A stretch of DNA of 64,000 nucleotides from DATFDN01 sp035685165 (GCA_035685165.1 DASRBI010000009.1:62001-126000); one strand, 5' to 3'; positions 44,498 to 53,289 are shown, counted from the stretch's first letter. Made by a program: numbers and translations. The notes: a model not told the origin generated them from the sequence alone.

Positions 44498-45619
44498 ATG
44501 GCCGCCATGACGCCCCGCGCCCGTCCCCCGTTCCGTGCCGATCACGTGGGCAGCCTGCTGCGCCCCAGGGAACTCGCAGAAGCGCGCGCCGCGCGCAAGT
44601 CCGGACGGCTCCAGGCGGCGGAACTGCGCGCCATCGAGGACCGATGCATCGCCCGGGCGATAGCGAAACAGGAGGAGATCGGCCTGCGCGCGGCGACCGA
44701 TGGCGAGTACCGCCGCGCCTATTGGCACTACGATTTCGCCTCCGCCCTCGACGGCGTCGAAATCTACGAGCCCGAGCAGAAGATCGCCTTCAAGGGCGCC
44801 ACACTCGCCCATGCCCTGCGCGTGACGGGCAAGATCGCCTATCGCCGGCCGATCATGGTCGATGATTTCCGCTTCCTCGCCGGCCAGGTAAAGACGGCGC
44901 TGCCGAAGCAGACCATCCCCTCGCCGTCGGTCGTGCATTTCCGCGGCGGGCGCGGCGCCATCGACAAGGCCGCTTATCCCGAGCTCGAACCCTTCTTCGC
45001 CGATCTCGGCGAGGCCTACCACCACGCCGTCCGCGCATTCGCCGATGCCGGCTGCCGCTATCTCCAGCTCGACGAGGTTTACATCGCCTATCTCTGCGAC
45101 CCGCGTCAGGTAGAGGGGCTGAAAGCGCGCGGCGAGCACGTGGAGGGCTTGCTCGGCATCTACGCCAACCTGATCAACCGCGCCATTGCGGGCAAGTCGC
45201 CAGAGATGACGGTCTCGATGCATCTCTGCCGCGGGAATTTCCGCTCCACTTGGGTCGCCGAGGGCGGCTACGAGCCGGTGGCCGAGGTTTTGTTCAACCA
45301 GATCAACGCCGACGCCTATTTCATGGAATACGACAGCGACCGCGCCGGCGGTTTCGAGCCGCTGCGCTTCGTCCCGCGTGGCGATAAGATCGTCGTGCTT
45401 GGCCTGATCACGAGCAAAACGGGTGTGCTCGAGAGCAAGGACGAGTTGAAGCGCCGCATCGAGCAGGCGTCGAAATATTTGCCGCTCGAGCAGTTGGCGC
45501 TGTCGCCGCAATGCGGCTTCGCCAGTACCGAGGAGGGCAACTTGCTCACCGAGGAACAGCAATGGGCGAAGCTGCGCCGCTGCGTGGAGGTGGCCGAGGA
45601 GGTGTGGGGCTCGGTGTAG
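44498..45619 (+). CDS. MetE C-terminal-like (cobalamin-independent methionine synthase) family protein
   Basis: A 373-residue TIM-barrel protein matching only the catalytic half of MetE. It has FRADHVGSLLRP (about 12), ATDGEYRRAYWHYDF, LQLDEVYIAY, the zinc ligands His and Cys in VSMHLCRGNF (about 242-251) and Cys in LSPQCGFAST (about 340). Stand-alone members transfer methyl or related groups and are usually not full methionine synthases. A GAGGAG site precedes the ATG. It is divergent from hpnN. Confidence 0.87.
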   Translation: MAAMTPRARPPFRADHVGSLLRPRELAEARAARKSGRLQAAELRAIEDRCIARAIAKQEEIGLRAATDGEYRRAYWHYDFASALDGVEIYEPEQKIAFKGATLAHALRVTGKIAYRRPIMVDDFRFLAGQVKTALPKQTIPSPSVVHFRGGRGAIDKAAYPELEPFFADLGEAYHHAVRAFADAGCRYLQLDEVYIAYLCDPRQVEGLKARGEHVEGLLGIYANLINRAIAGKSPEMTVSMHLCRGNFRSTWVAEGGYEPVAEVLFNQINADAYFMEYDSDRAGGFEPLRFVPRGDKIVVLGLITSKTGVLESKDELKRRIEQASKYLPLEQLALSPQCGFASTEEGNLLTEEQQWAKLRRCVEVAEEVWGSV

Positions 45620-45627
45620 CTTCGCCC

Positions 45628-45977
45628 TCACCCGGCGTGCTTTCGCAGCGCCGCGCATTCCGCCAGCGTCTGGTTCGCGTCTGCCCAGCCGCCGGGCAGC
45701 GTCTAGCGCCCGCCGTCCAGCATCTCGCGCACCATCAGGGTGCGGCCCGCATCATCGAACACGGCGGCGCGCACGCCGATCTTCGGCGTGGCGTAACCGA
45801 TTTCACCGACAAACAGCGACTCGCTCCGCTCGACTGGTTCCACCGTGTGCGCCGCGATCGCGCGCGCGGCGAGCGCACGCAGCGCCGCGCACGCTCGGCG
45901 TCGTACGGAGCGCGCGTGAAAGCGAGCCCGGTCTGCGCGATCGCCTGAATCTCGCGCGCCCAGGCGAGCCAGGTCAT
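45628..45977 (-). pseudogene. Decayed Nudix hydrolase gene (frameshift, nonsense codon, truncation)
   Basis: Reading leftward from ATG 45977 gives TWLAWAREIQAIAQTGLAFT, the N-terminal signature of Nudix hydrolases of the NudF-like N-domain type. The frame then shifts near 45890 and continues as ALRALAARAIAAHTVEPVERSE and GEIGYATPKIGVRAAVFDD. A TAG then interrupts GGR-stop-TLPGGWADANQTLAE, where family members have Trp (TGG). The Nudix box is degenerate and the C-terminal half is missing before a stop at 45628. At least three lesions make it a pseudogene. The flank 45978-46115 shows no gene. Confidence 0.82.
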
Positions 45978-46000
45978 GCCCGGGCCAGGCCCGGCCATGA
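45974..46000. repeat. REP-like palindrome overlapping the pseudogene start
   Basis: A 27-bp near-perfect palindrome built from CCCGGGCC and GGCCCGG arms flanked by TCATG and CATGA; only one base pair is mismatched around the centre at 45987. Such ATGGCCGGG... palindromes are common extragenic repeats in alphaproteobacteria. It covers the start codon of the decayed Nudix gene, so it may have been inserted there. Confidence 0.6.
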
Positions 46001-46115
46001 CGATGGAAACTAACCGCCAACGATGCGGAACCGGATAGCCGGACACGCTGCGGGCAGCAGCTGCCTTCCGCCGGCGCGTGGCGCTCGCAATGGCGTCCTG
46101 GAGAATGCGAGAGCC

Positions 46116-46898
46116 TCAGCCCGCCGTTTCCGCCAGCAACAGGCCCGCCGTACTGCGCGGCTGATCGGCCATATCGGCTTCGGTCAGCGTGCGCCAGGTG
46201 CCGCCCACCAGGATTTCGCTCGGCTTGAAGCGCGCCTTGTAGGCCATCTTGCGGCTCTCCGGCACCCAGTAGCCGAGATAGACATAGGGCTGCCCGAGTT
46301 CGCGCGCCCGCTCCACGAGCCACAGGATCGTGTAGGTGCCGAGCGAGCGGGACGCGAGTTCCGGCGCGTAGAAGCTGTAAACCGCGGACAGGCCATCACC
46401 GAGCCTGTCGGTCAGGCAGGCGCCCACCAGCCGGTCGTCGGGATCGCGGAACTCGACCATGAAGGTCTCGATCGGCGTGTCCTCTACCATCGCGCGATAG
46501 TCGTAGAAACTCATCGTCGCCATGTCGCCGCCGCCATGGCGAACGAGCTGGTAGCGCTGAAAAAGCTGGAACTGCTCGGCAGTGGCATGGCAGGGCGCCT
46601 CGAACCCCTCCACCATCGCGTTCGCCCGCGCGATCCGCCGCAGCCCGCGGTCGATCTCGAACCGATCGACCGGGATGCGGATCGGGAGGCAGGACTGGCA
46701 GTTCGGGCAAACCGGCGCGTAGGCGATGTTGTGGCTGCGCCGGAACCCCGCGCGGGAAAGCCGGTCGTGCAGCGCATCGGCATCCGGCCCCGTGATCTCC
46801 GTCACCACCTTCCGCTCCGTGCGCCCGGCCACATAGGGGCAGGGCAGCGGGGCGGTGGTGTAGAAGAACTGCGGGCGTCGCGGCGGCTTGTAGGTCAT
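46116..46898 (-). CDS. bpt: Aspartate/glutamate leucyltransferase (N-end rule)
   Basis: A 260-residue GNAT-fold aminoacyl-tRNA-protein transferase. It has the N-terminal Cys motif PLPCPYVAGRTERKVVTE, HNIAYAPVCPNCQSCLPIRIPV (a second Cys cluster typical of ATE/Bpt), GLSAVYSFYAPELASRSLGTYTILW and YVYLGYWVPESRKMAYKARFKPSEIL. It transfers Leu to proteins with N-terminal Asp or Glu, marking them for ClpAP. Length matches the bacterial Bpt type. Confidence 0.93.
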   Translation of the reverse strand: MTYKPPRRPQFFYTTAPLPCPYVAGRTERKVVTEITGPDADALHDRLSRAGFRRSHNIAYAPVCPNCQSCLPIRIPVDRFEIDRGLRRIARANAMVEGFEAPCHATAEQFQLFQRYQLVRHGGGDMATMSFYDYRAMVEDTPIETFMVEFRDPDDRLVGACLTDRLGDGLSAVYSFYAPELASRSLGTYTILWLVERARELGQPYVYLGYWVPESRKMAYKARFKPSEILVGGTWRTLTEADMADQPRSTAGLLLAETAG

Positions 46899-46956
46899 GC
46901 GTCGGTTCCGCCCCGCATGTTCCTTAACCGGCGCGGGCCGGTCAATGCCGAACGCA

Positions 46957-49269
46957 TCACGGCGACAGGCGGATGCGTCCCGTTTCGTGCTGCGCCGCCG
47001 CAGTCAGGAGCACGGTGCCGCCATCGCGCCAGCGTTGCAGAAACGCGCGCGCCCCCGGGCGCAAAAAGTCGCCCGATTCGCCCGGTGCGATCATGAAACG
47101 GCTGCGGTCCAGATCGGCGAGGTCATAGACGCCGCGAAACGAGGGGCCGTGCGTCGCGGTGAAGTCGGTGGGTCCGTTGGCGGTGGCGAAGATCGTGCTG
47201 GCCGCGCCCGGCACCTTGATCGTGATCCGTCCGAAAGCGCCGATCACCGGCAACCGCCCGAGCAGCGGATGGGCGAACACCGCCCGATGCGCCGCGCCCC
47301 AGCGCCACGCATCAGGATCAGGGCCGAACCGCGCGGCGAGATCGGCCGCTGCCTCGGTCAGCGCCTGCGTCAGCAGCGCCGCGCAGTCCCCGCCGCAGAG
47401 CCCCGCGCCGCCAGGCAGCAGCGCCTCGGGCACGAACTCGGTCTCGGGGGCCATCGCCGCGCCGGCATCCGTGCGCGCGCGGATCTTCGCGTAGAAGCGC
47501 CCGATCCAGGCCTCGAAGATCAGCGGCTGCGGGGCATCCATCGCCATCCGCCCGTCCCAGCCAACCAGCAGCGCCCGTGCTTTCGCCGCGATCCCATCCG
47601 GCACCGGGACCGAAAGCAGCGCCGGCAGCACCTGTTTCGCCATCGCGCTTACGTCGTCCACCTGCATCCGCGCGAAATCGTCGAGGGTCAGCTTCCCGCC
47701 CGCCGCCAGCAACCGGCGGATGCGCTGCGCGCGCCAGTCGGCGAACACATCGCGGCCCATGAACACCGGGAAATCGGGCGGCGCGATCCGCTCGTTGGCA
47801 TTCACCAGCACGCCGCTGGCGGGCGCGACATAGTGCGGCAACCGCTCGCCCGCCGCCCAGCCGATCCAGTCATGGGCGCCGTCGGCGCCCGCCACCGGCA
47901 TCGCCCCGTCGCCCGATTTGCGGAGCGGCACCCGCCCGGTCACGAAGAGCGCGATGCGCTGTCGGTCGGCGACCAGCAGGTTCTGCACCGGCGAGGTGAT
48001 CATCGCCGCCGCCTTCCCCGCCTCCTCCACGCTGTGCGCGCGGTCGAGCGCCAACAGCCCCTCGGCCGCCATGTCGTCTGGCTGGAGGTTCGCCATATCC
48101 ACTGCCAGCAGCGCGCCTCTGGCGTCCAGCAGGTCGCTGATCACCGGCCCGTGGCGCGTCTCGCGCACCTTCAGCACCTCGTCGGGCCCGCCGCGCACCC
48201 TGATGCGCTCCTCACGCACGGCGAACGGACGCGGCCCGTCCGGGGTCGCGTAAGCGTCCGGCCCCACGGGCGTCTCGACGAAGATGTCCTGCACGTCGGC
48301 GCCGGTGGTGGTGAACGTCCAGGCGATGTGCCCGTTATGGCCGAGCACGAGCAGCGGCACGCCGGGCGAGGTGGCGCCGGCGAGGGTGCCTTCCGGCGTG
48401 TCGATCCGCACCAGGTACCAGATCGAGGGGAAGCCGAAATCGAGATGCGGATCGCCGGCGAGCAGCGGCGCGCCGGTCGCGCTGTGCACCCCGTCCACCG
48501 CCCACTCGTTCGATTCCTGCGCCGCTTCCTGACTCGGAAACGGCAGCGGGCGCGAAAGATCGGCGTAGCGCGCCGCGCCGCTCGCCGGTGCGAACGCCTG
48601 CTGCAACGGCGCGTCAGGCGCGCCTTGTTCAGGCTGATTTGGCCAGAGCGCCAGTATCTCGGCCCGCGGCATCCTGCCGATGAGCTTCCAGCGCGCCAGT
48701 TCCTGGCGCCAGTTCATCGACAGCCAAAGGCCCATCAGCTTGCCCCAGAGCAGGGAATCGCTCGGCTTCCACGGCCCGGGCGCGCCGAGCGCCACGAATT
48801 CCGGTGCGGCGAACCGGCCGCGCCGGGCGATCCAGGCGTTCACCCCGTCTGCGTAGGCTTGCAGCATCGCCTTGGCGTCGGGCGGCAACGCCTCGGCATC
48901 CGCCTCCGCGCGGCGCGCCAGCCCGAGCGTCCGCATCTCCCGATCGACCGGCAGCGCGGCGCGGCCGAACAGCGCAGCCAGCCGCCCGCTGGCGAGCCGG
49001 CGCATCATGTCCATTTGAAACATGCGATCGCGCGCATGAACGTAGCCGAGCACGAGCGCCGCATCCTTGAGGTTTGCTGCGCGGATGCGCGGCACGCCGT
49101 CCTGATCAAACACCGCCTCGGCGGGCGCGCTGAGCTGCGGGATCGAGAGGCTCTGGTCGGCGGACGGGCGCGCCAGCCAGTAAAGCCCACCTACGAACAG
49201 CACGACGAGCAGCGCGAGCCCGCCGAGCGCCGCCAACGTCCATCGCACCGCCCCAAGGAGAGCACGCAT
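46957..49269 (-). CDS. Penicillin acylase family (Ntn-hydrolase) protein
   Basis: A 770-residue precursor that would self-cleave. It has an N-terminal anchor helix (about 10-32, WTLAALGGLALLVVLFVGGLYW), an alpha chain with VPRIRAANLKDAALVLGYVHARDRMFQMD and LASGRLAALFG, and the catalytic Ser after a linker at SNEWAVDG (about 247), the autocatalytic N-terminal nucleophile. The beta chain follows with GDPHLDFGFPSIWYLV. Likely substrates are N-acyl compounds, including N-acyl-homoserine lactones or beta-lactams. The anchor suggests a periplasmic location. Confidence 0.9.
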   Translation of the reverse strand: MRALLGAVRWTLAALGGLALLVVLFVGGLYWLARPSADQSLSIPQLSAPAEAVFDQDGVPRIRAANLKDAALVLGYVHARDRMFQMDMMRRLASGRLAALFGRAALPVDREMRTLGLARRAEADAEALPPDAKAMLQAYADGVNAWIARRGRFAAPEFVALGAPGPWKPSDSLLWGKLMGLWLSMNWRQELARWKLIGRMPRAEILALWPNQPEQGAPDAPLQQAFAPASGAARYADLSRPLPFPSQEAAQESNEWAVDGVHSATGAPLLAGDPHLDFGFPSIWYLVRIDTPEGTLAGATSPGVPLLVLGHNGHIAWTFTTTGADVQDIFVETPVGPDAYATPDGPRPFAVREERIRVRGGPDEVLKVRETRHGPVISDLLDARGALLAVDMANLQPDDMAAEGLLALDRAHSVEEAGKAAAMITSPVQNLLVADRQRIALFVTGRVPLRKSGDGAMPVAGADGAHDWIGWAAGERLPHYVAPASGVLVNANERIAPPDFPVFMGRDVFADWRAQRIRRLLAAGGKLTLDDFARMQVDDVSAMAKQVLPALLSVPVPDGIAAKARALLVGWDGRMAMDAPQPLIFEAWIGRFYAKIRARTDAGAAMAPETEFVPEALLPGGAGLCGGDCAALLTQALTEAAADLAARFGPDPDAWRWGAAHRAVFAHPLLGRLPVIGAFGRITIKVPGAASTIFATANGPTDFTATHGPSFRGVYDLADLDRSRFMIAPGESGDFLRPGARAFLQRWRDGGTVLLTAAAQHETGRIRLSP

Positions 49270-49325
49270 CGCGCGGCCTCAAAGCAGAGCGGCGGAGCGG
49301 AGGCAATGCGGTTTCAACAGAAGCG

Positions 49326-49431
49326 CGTCCTTGCGAGCGGCGCAAAGCAATCCAGGGGTGCAGCAGGGCGCGGCGGCCCTGGATTGCCCCGCCCGCGCGC
49401 TCCCGCGGGCCGCAATGACGGCACTTGGCGC
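49326..49431. repeat. Interspersed inverted-repeat element
   Basis: The left arm (49326-49357) starts CGTCCTTGCGAGCGG and ends AGCAATCCAGGG. The right arm (49377-49431), read in reverse, starts CCGTCATTGCGG and ends GCAATCCAGGG. The shared outer (CGTCxTTGCG) and inner (GCAATCCAGGG) ends make this a palindromic element of the kind found in many copies in alphaproteobacterial genomes. It lies in the gap between the acylase and AI-2E-family permease genes, with no gene content of its own. Confidence 0.7.
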
Positions 49432-49445
49432 CTCCGGCAGCCCGC

Positions 49446-50621
49446 CTAATCCGCCGGCGGCGTGAACCAATACCACCTTGCGCACACCTTCAAATGCTTG
49501 CCCGCCGGGTCGCCCAGCACGTCCTCGACGTAAATCCGCGTCACCCCCACCATGATCACGGCCATCAGCGGCGTCGCCACCAGAACGCCAAAAATGCTGA
49601 AGAATGCCACCATCACCACGAACGAAATCAGCGTCAGAGCGGGCGGCAGGTGCACGGTGCGGCGCTGCACGAAGGGTGCCACCACATAGCCCTCCACCGA
49701 ATGCGCGACCACGAACACCACGATCACCCAGATCACCTGTTGGATGCTCACGGCCGCGCCCACGATCACCGCCGGCACGGCCGAGATGATCGTGCCGAAA
49801 TAGGGCACGAAGGTCAGCGCCCCGGCGACAATGCCGAGCACATGCGCGAGCGGCGTGCCGGTGAGCGTCAGCCCGACCCATACGATCACGCCCACGATCA
49901 CCATGTCGATGAGCTGGCCGAGCATCCAGCCCTGCATCGCCTCGCCCATTTCGTAGAGGATCTCGCGCGCCCGCCCCTGATACCAGAGCGGCACCAGGTG
50001 CGTCAGGCCGGCGACGTAGGTTTCGGGTGAAATCGCCAGGTAAACCCCAGTCGCGACGATCACCAGCACCGCCGCCAACAGGCCGATGAACGAGCTCGCC
50101 AGCGTCCGCAGCATCGCGGCGAACTCGCTCTCATGGCCGCTCATCATCTGCGCCGCGCCGCCCGAACCGCCGCCCGGTCCTCCGCCGCTCCGCCCGAAGC
50201 CCACCAGGTTCTCGAGCCCGCCGAGTCGCCCGGAGACTTCGGACCAGAGCTGTCGTCCCTCCTGCATGAAGCGCGGCCCGGTCCAGTAGCCGAGCCCGCA
50301 AATCAGCAGCACGAGGCCGAGAAACACGAGCAGCACGGCAACCGTCGGGCCGATCCCGGTGTGGCGGCTGACCCAGTTGCCGATGCCGCGCAGCAGCACC
50401 GCCAGGATCACCGCTAGGATCAGCGTCACCACCGCGCTGGAAAGTACCCACACCAGCACGCCCGCCCCGACGATGATCACGGTGCCGCGCAGGATGTGCG
50501 CGATGGTTCGCACCGGATCACGCGGCTCGGCGCGCCGCGCCGCCGTCCCGATCCTGTGCTCGCGCACGATCGGCGGCGGCTTGCCGCCGCTCCCGGTGGC
50601 GCGGCCGGCGACCTCGCTCAT
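49446..50621 (-). CDS. AI-2E transporter family (DUF20) permease
   Basis: A 391-residue membrane protein with eight predicted helices. It has VLSSAVVTLILAVILAVLLRG, a periplasmic or cytosolic Gly/Ser-rich stretch (GFGRSGGGPGGGSGGAAQ, about 135-155), VYLAISPETYVAGLTHLVP (family signature) and GVLVATPLMAVIMVGVTRIYVEDVLGD near the C-terminus. The family includes TqsA and YdiK; the substrate is not known here. The ATG at 50621 overlaps the stop of the upstream lipoprotein gene (ATGA), which supports this start. Confidence 0.85.
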   Translation of the reverse strand: MSEVAGRATGSGGKPPPIVREHRIGTAARRAEPRDPVRTIAHILRGTVIIVGAGVLVWVLSSAVVTLILAVILAVLLRGIGNWVSRHTGIGPTVAVLLVFLGLVLLICGLGYWTGPRFMQEGRQLWSEVSGRLGGLENLVGFGRSGGGPGGGSGGAAQMMSGHESEFAAMLRTLASSFIGLLAAVLVIVATGVYLAISPETYVAGLTHLVPLWYQGRAREILYEMGEAMQGWMLGQLIDMVIVGVIVWVGLTLTGTPLAHVLGIVAGALTFVPYFGTIISAVPAVIVGAAVSIQQVIWVIVVFVVAHSVEGYVVAPFVQRRTVHLPPALTLISFVVMVAFFSIFGVLVATPLMAVIMVGVTRIYVEDVLGDPAGKHLKVCARWYWFTPPAD

Positions 50622-50716
50622 TCGGTCGGCCGGGTATCGAGCGTCGGCGTCGCTCCCGCATCGAGGGTCGGCGCGCAGGCGAGCAGCAGCGCCGCGAGCA
50701 GAAGGCGGTATCGCAT
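50618..50716 (-). CDS. 32-residue lipoprotein coupled to the permease
   Basis: ATG 50716 to TGA 50618 encodes MRYRLLLAALLLACAPTL followed by DAGATPTLDTRPTE. It has a basic N-terminus, a hydrophobic core and a lipobox LLAC with Cys14, so the mature peptide would be 19 residues, with a PTLD unit occurring twice. The stop overlaps the permease ATG by ATGA, a typical coupled junction. It may be a small accessory lipoprotein or a leader controlling translation of the permease. The ribosome site is weak. Confidence 0.55.
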   Translation of the reverse strand: MRYRLLLAALLLACAPTLDAGATPTLDTRPTE

Positions 50717-50828
50717 TGGCGCGACAACGCCGGGCGGGCGGTTCCGTTCCGTGCCCGCGCCACCCCCCGCCCTTCCCGCCTTCGCGCCTGCTTGCGATGC
50801 TGCGCGACAGGAATCCGGGGGAACGGCG

Positions 50829-51635
50829 ATGAATGGCGAGCGCATGGGCGGCAAGGTGGCGATCGTGACTGGGGCCGGGTCGCGCGCCGACGGCATCGGC
50901 AACGGCCGCGCCGCCGCCATCCTGCTCGCCCGCCACGGCGCCAAGGTGACGCTCGTCGATCAGAACCCGGACTGGGCGGCGCGCACGCAGCAGATCATCG
51001 AAGCCGAAGGCGGCATTACCCATGTCGTCATCGCCGACGTGACCGAGCCCGAAGACTGCGCGCGCATCGTGCGTGAGACGGTGCGGCTCTGGGGCCGGCT
51101 CGACGTGCTCGTGAACAATGTCGGCATATCAGGGCCGCGCGGCACCGCGGTCGAGGTCGATCTCGCCGAATGGGATCGGGGGCTCCGGGTCAACGTGACC
51201 TCGATGATGCTGATGGCGAAATACGCGGTGCCCGAAATGGCGCGCGGCGGCGGCGGGGCGATCGTCAATCTCGCCTCCTTCGCCGGCCTGTTCGGCGGCC
51301 ATCCAAGCTTGCTTTATCCGACGAGCAAGGGCGCGGTGGTGAACATGACCCGCGCGATGGCGGCGCATCACGCGCCGCAGGGCATCCGGGTCAACGCGGT
51401 GGCGCCGGGGATGGTCTATACGCCCATGGTCTATGCCGACGGCATGACCGAGGAGCACCGCGCCGCGCGGCGCAACCGCTCACTCCTCAAAACGGAAGGC
51501 AGCGGCTGGGACGTGGGCCAGGCCGTGCTCTATCTCGCGAGCGCGGAAGCGCGCTGGGTAACGGGCATCGTGCTGCCGGTGGACGCCGGCGCGTCCGCCG
51601 CCCCGTCGGCCTATCCGGCGCGCAATTCAGGCTGA
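50829..51635 (+). CDS. Short-chain dehydrogenase/reductase
   Basis: A 268-residue Rossmann oxidoreductase. The cofactor motif VTGAGSRADGIGNGRA (with an insert between the glycines, about residue 14), LVDQNPDW (acidic end of strand 2, NAD preference), LVNNVGISGP, and the catalytic Ser-Tyr-Lys in NLASFAGLF...LYPTSK (about 152-171) are all present. The substrate is unknown. An ATG after GGGGGAACGGCG is used. The first of an SDR-SDR-pdxY group. Confidence 0.88.
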   Translation: MNGERMGGKVAIVTGAGSRADGIGNGRAAAILLARHGAKVTLVDQNPDWAARTQQIIEAEGGITHVVIADVTEPEDCARIVRETVRLWGRLDVLVNNVGISGPRGTAVEVDLAEWDRGLRVNVTSMMLMAKYAVPEMARGGGGAIVNLASFAGLFGGHPSLLYPTSKGAVVNMTRAMAAHHAPQGIRVNAVAPGMVYTPMVYADGMTEEHRAARRNRSLLKTEGSGWDVGQAVLYLASAEARWVTGIVLPVDAGASAAPSAYPARNSG

Positions 51636-51640
51636 CATTT

Positions 51641-51667
51641 TCCCCTCCGCGCCGAGGACGGAGGGGA
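51641..51667 (+). other. Strong hairpin between two SDR genes
   Basis: TCCCCTCCG (51641-51649) pairs with CGGAGGGGA (51659-51667) across a 9-nt loop, in the 53-nt gap between the two SDR genes. A TTTT run lies on the 5' side, not the 3' side, so it is not a classical terminator for the plus strand. It may stabilise or separate the upstream mRNA segment. Confidence 0.5.
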
Positions 51668-51688
51668 GAGGGAAGGTGGGGGAACCAA

Positions 51689-52435
51689 ATGCGCCTCAAG
51701 GGAAAAATCGCCATCGTCACCGGGGCGGCCAGCGGCTTCGGCGAAGGGATCGCGCGCCGTTTCGCGGTCGAGGGCGCCCGCGTCGTCGCCGCCGACCTCA
51801 ATCTCGACGGCGCCCGCCGGCTCGCCGCCGAGATCGGCGCGCACGCTGTCGGCGGCGACGTGAGCCAGGGTCCGGACGTGGCCGCGATCGTCGCGGCCGC
51901 CACCGATCGCTTCGGCGGGCTCGACATCGTGGTCAACAACGCCGGCACCACGCACCGCAACCGGCCGATGCTGGAGGTGGACGAGGCGACCTTCGACCGC
52001 GTTTTTGCCGTCAACGTGAAGTCGATCTACTGGATGGCGCAGGCGGCGCTTCCGGTGCTGCGCCGCCAGGGCCGCGGCGGCTCCATCATCAACATCGGCA
52101 GCACCGCCGGCATCAGCCCGCGCCCCGGCCTCGTCTGGTACAACGGCACCAAGGGCGCGGTGAACACCATAACCAAGGCGATGGCGCTGGAGCTTGCGAA
52201 GGAAAACATCCGCGTCAACTCGATTTGCCCGGTGATCGGCGCCACCGGGCTGGTTGCCGAGTTCATGGGCGGGGCGGACACGCCGGAAGTGCGCGCGCGC
52301 TTCCTCGCCTCGATCCCGCTCGGGCGGATGAGTACCCCCGAGGACATCGCCAACGCCTGCGTCTGGCTCGCCGAGGACGCCACCAGCTTCATCACGGGTG
52401 TCCTGTTGCCGGTCGACGGCGGGCGTACGGCTTGA
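51689..52435 (+). CDS. Short-chain dehydrogenase/reductase (second copy type)
   Basis: A 248-residue SDR with classical motifs: TGAASGFGEGIA (about 10), ADLNLDGA (NAD-type acidic residue), VNNAGTTHRN (NNAG), INIGSTAGISPRP (catalytic Ser), YNGTKGAV (Tyr and Lys) and NSICPVIGATG. It shares only family-level likeness with the preceding SDR, so it is not a recent duplicate. GGGGGAACC precedes the ATG. The last 4 nt overlap the pdxY start (TTGA). Confidence 0.9.
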   Translation: MRLKGKIAIVTGAASGFGEGIARRFAVEGARVVAADLNLDGARRLAAEIGAHAVGGDVSQGPDVAAIVAAATDRFGGLDIVVNNAGTTHRNRPMLEVDEATFDRVFAVNVKSIYWMAQAALPVLRRQGRGGSIINIGSTAGISPRPGLVWYNGTKGAVNTITKAMALELAKENIRVNSICPVIGATGLVAEFMGGADTPEVRARFLASIPLGRMSTPEDIANACVWLAEDATSFITGVLLPVDGGRTA

Positions 52436-53289
52436 ACATCCTCGCGATCCACTCCTGGGTCGCCTACGGTCATGTCGGCAACGCGGCGGCGCTGTTTCCG
52501 CTGCAACGGCTCGGCGCCGAGGTGTGGGCGGTCAACACGGTCCAATACTCGAACCATCCCGGCTATGGCGGGTTCGCGGGGCGCGCCGCCGAGCCCGCCG
52601 AGCTCGCCGCGCTGATCGCGGGCATCGCGGCGCGCGGCGTCTTCCCGCGCTGCGACGGCGTGCTGTCCGGCTACGCCCCCTCGCCCGGCACTGCCGTGGC
52701 GATGGCGGAGGCGGCGGCGCGCGTGCGGGCGGCCAATCCGCCCGCTCTCTATTGCTGCGATCCGGTGCTGGGCGATGCGGGCCGCCTCTACATCGCGCCC
52801 GACGCCGCCGCCGCGCTGCGCGACCGTACCCTTCCGCAAGCCGATCTCGCCACGCCCAATGCCTTCGAGCTCGGCTGGCTCACGGGGCGGGAAACGGCGC
52901 GGCTTGATGAGGCCCGCGCCGCCGCCGCCGCACTCGCCGCGCGGATGCGCCCCGGCGGCCCGCGCGTCGTGCTGGTCACGAGCCTCCGTACCGAAGCCAC
53001 GGAAGCGGGCTCCCTCGACATGCTCGCGCTGGCCTGCGGGCAGTCCTTCCTGCTCCGCACGCCCGAGCTGAAGCTCGCCGCCAACGGCGCGGGCGACGCG
53101 CTGGCTGCCCTGTTCCTGTTCCACATGCTCACGGCCGGCGCCGTGCGGCCCGCGCTCGAACGCGCCGCCGCCGCGCTGTTTGGCGTCCTGCGCCGGACCG
53201 CCGAGGCGGGCGCGCGCGAGCTGCTGCTGGTCGCGGCCCAGGAGGAGCTCGTCGCACCCAGTCATCGTTTTTCGGCCATACCGCTTTGA
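52432..53289 (+). CDS. pdxY: Pyridoxal kinase
   Basis: A 285-residue ribokinase-fold enzyme of vitamin B6 salvage. It has the N-terminal signature SWVAYGHVGNAAALFPLQRLG and VNTVQYSNHPGYGGF (pyridoxal site), a CCDPVLGD segment (about 107), TPNAFELGWLTG and the anion-hole motif ANGAGDALAALFLF (about 222-235, catalytic Asp). Start is TTG 52432 inside the end of the SDR gene, so translation is coupled. The reaction makes pyridoxal 5'-phosphate from pyridoxal and ATP. Confidence 0.9.
   Translation: MNILAIHSWVAYGHVGNAAALFPLQRLGAEVWAVNTVQYSNHPGYGGFAGRAAEPAELAALIAGIAARGVFPRCDGVLSGYAPSPGTAVAMAEAAARVRAANPPALYCCDPVLGDAGRLYIAPDAAAALRDRTLPQADLATPNAFELGWLTGRETARLDEARAAAAALAARMRPGGPRVVLVTSLRTEATEAGSLDMLALACGQSFLLRTPELKLAANGAGDALAALFLFHMLTAGAVRPALERAAAALFGVLRRTAEAGARELLLVAAQEELVAPSHRFSAIPL

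Noticed and set aside
45703..46323. Continuous 206-codon minus-strand frame through the decayed Nudix gene
   Set aside because: Its first half is the wrong frame of the bpt gene and its second half only the shifted fragment of the Nudix pseudogene.
46897..49449. Long open frame on the plus strand antisense to the acylase gene
   Set aside because: It is an Arg/His-rich composition artefact of high GC; the opposite strand encodes a clear penicillin-acylase-family protein with catalytic Ser.
51641..51667. Hairpin between SDR genes as an intrinsic terminator
   Set aside because: The T-run lies before the stem, and nothing T-rich follows it on either strand's 3' side.
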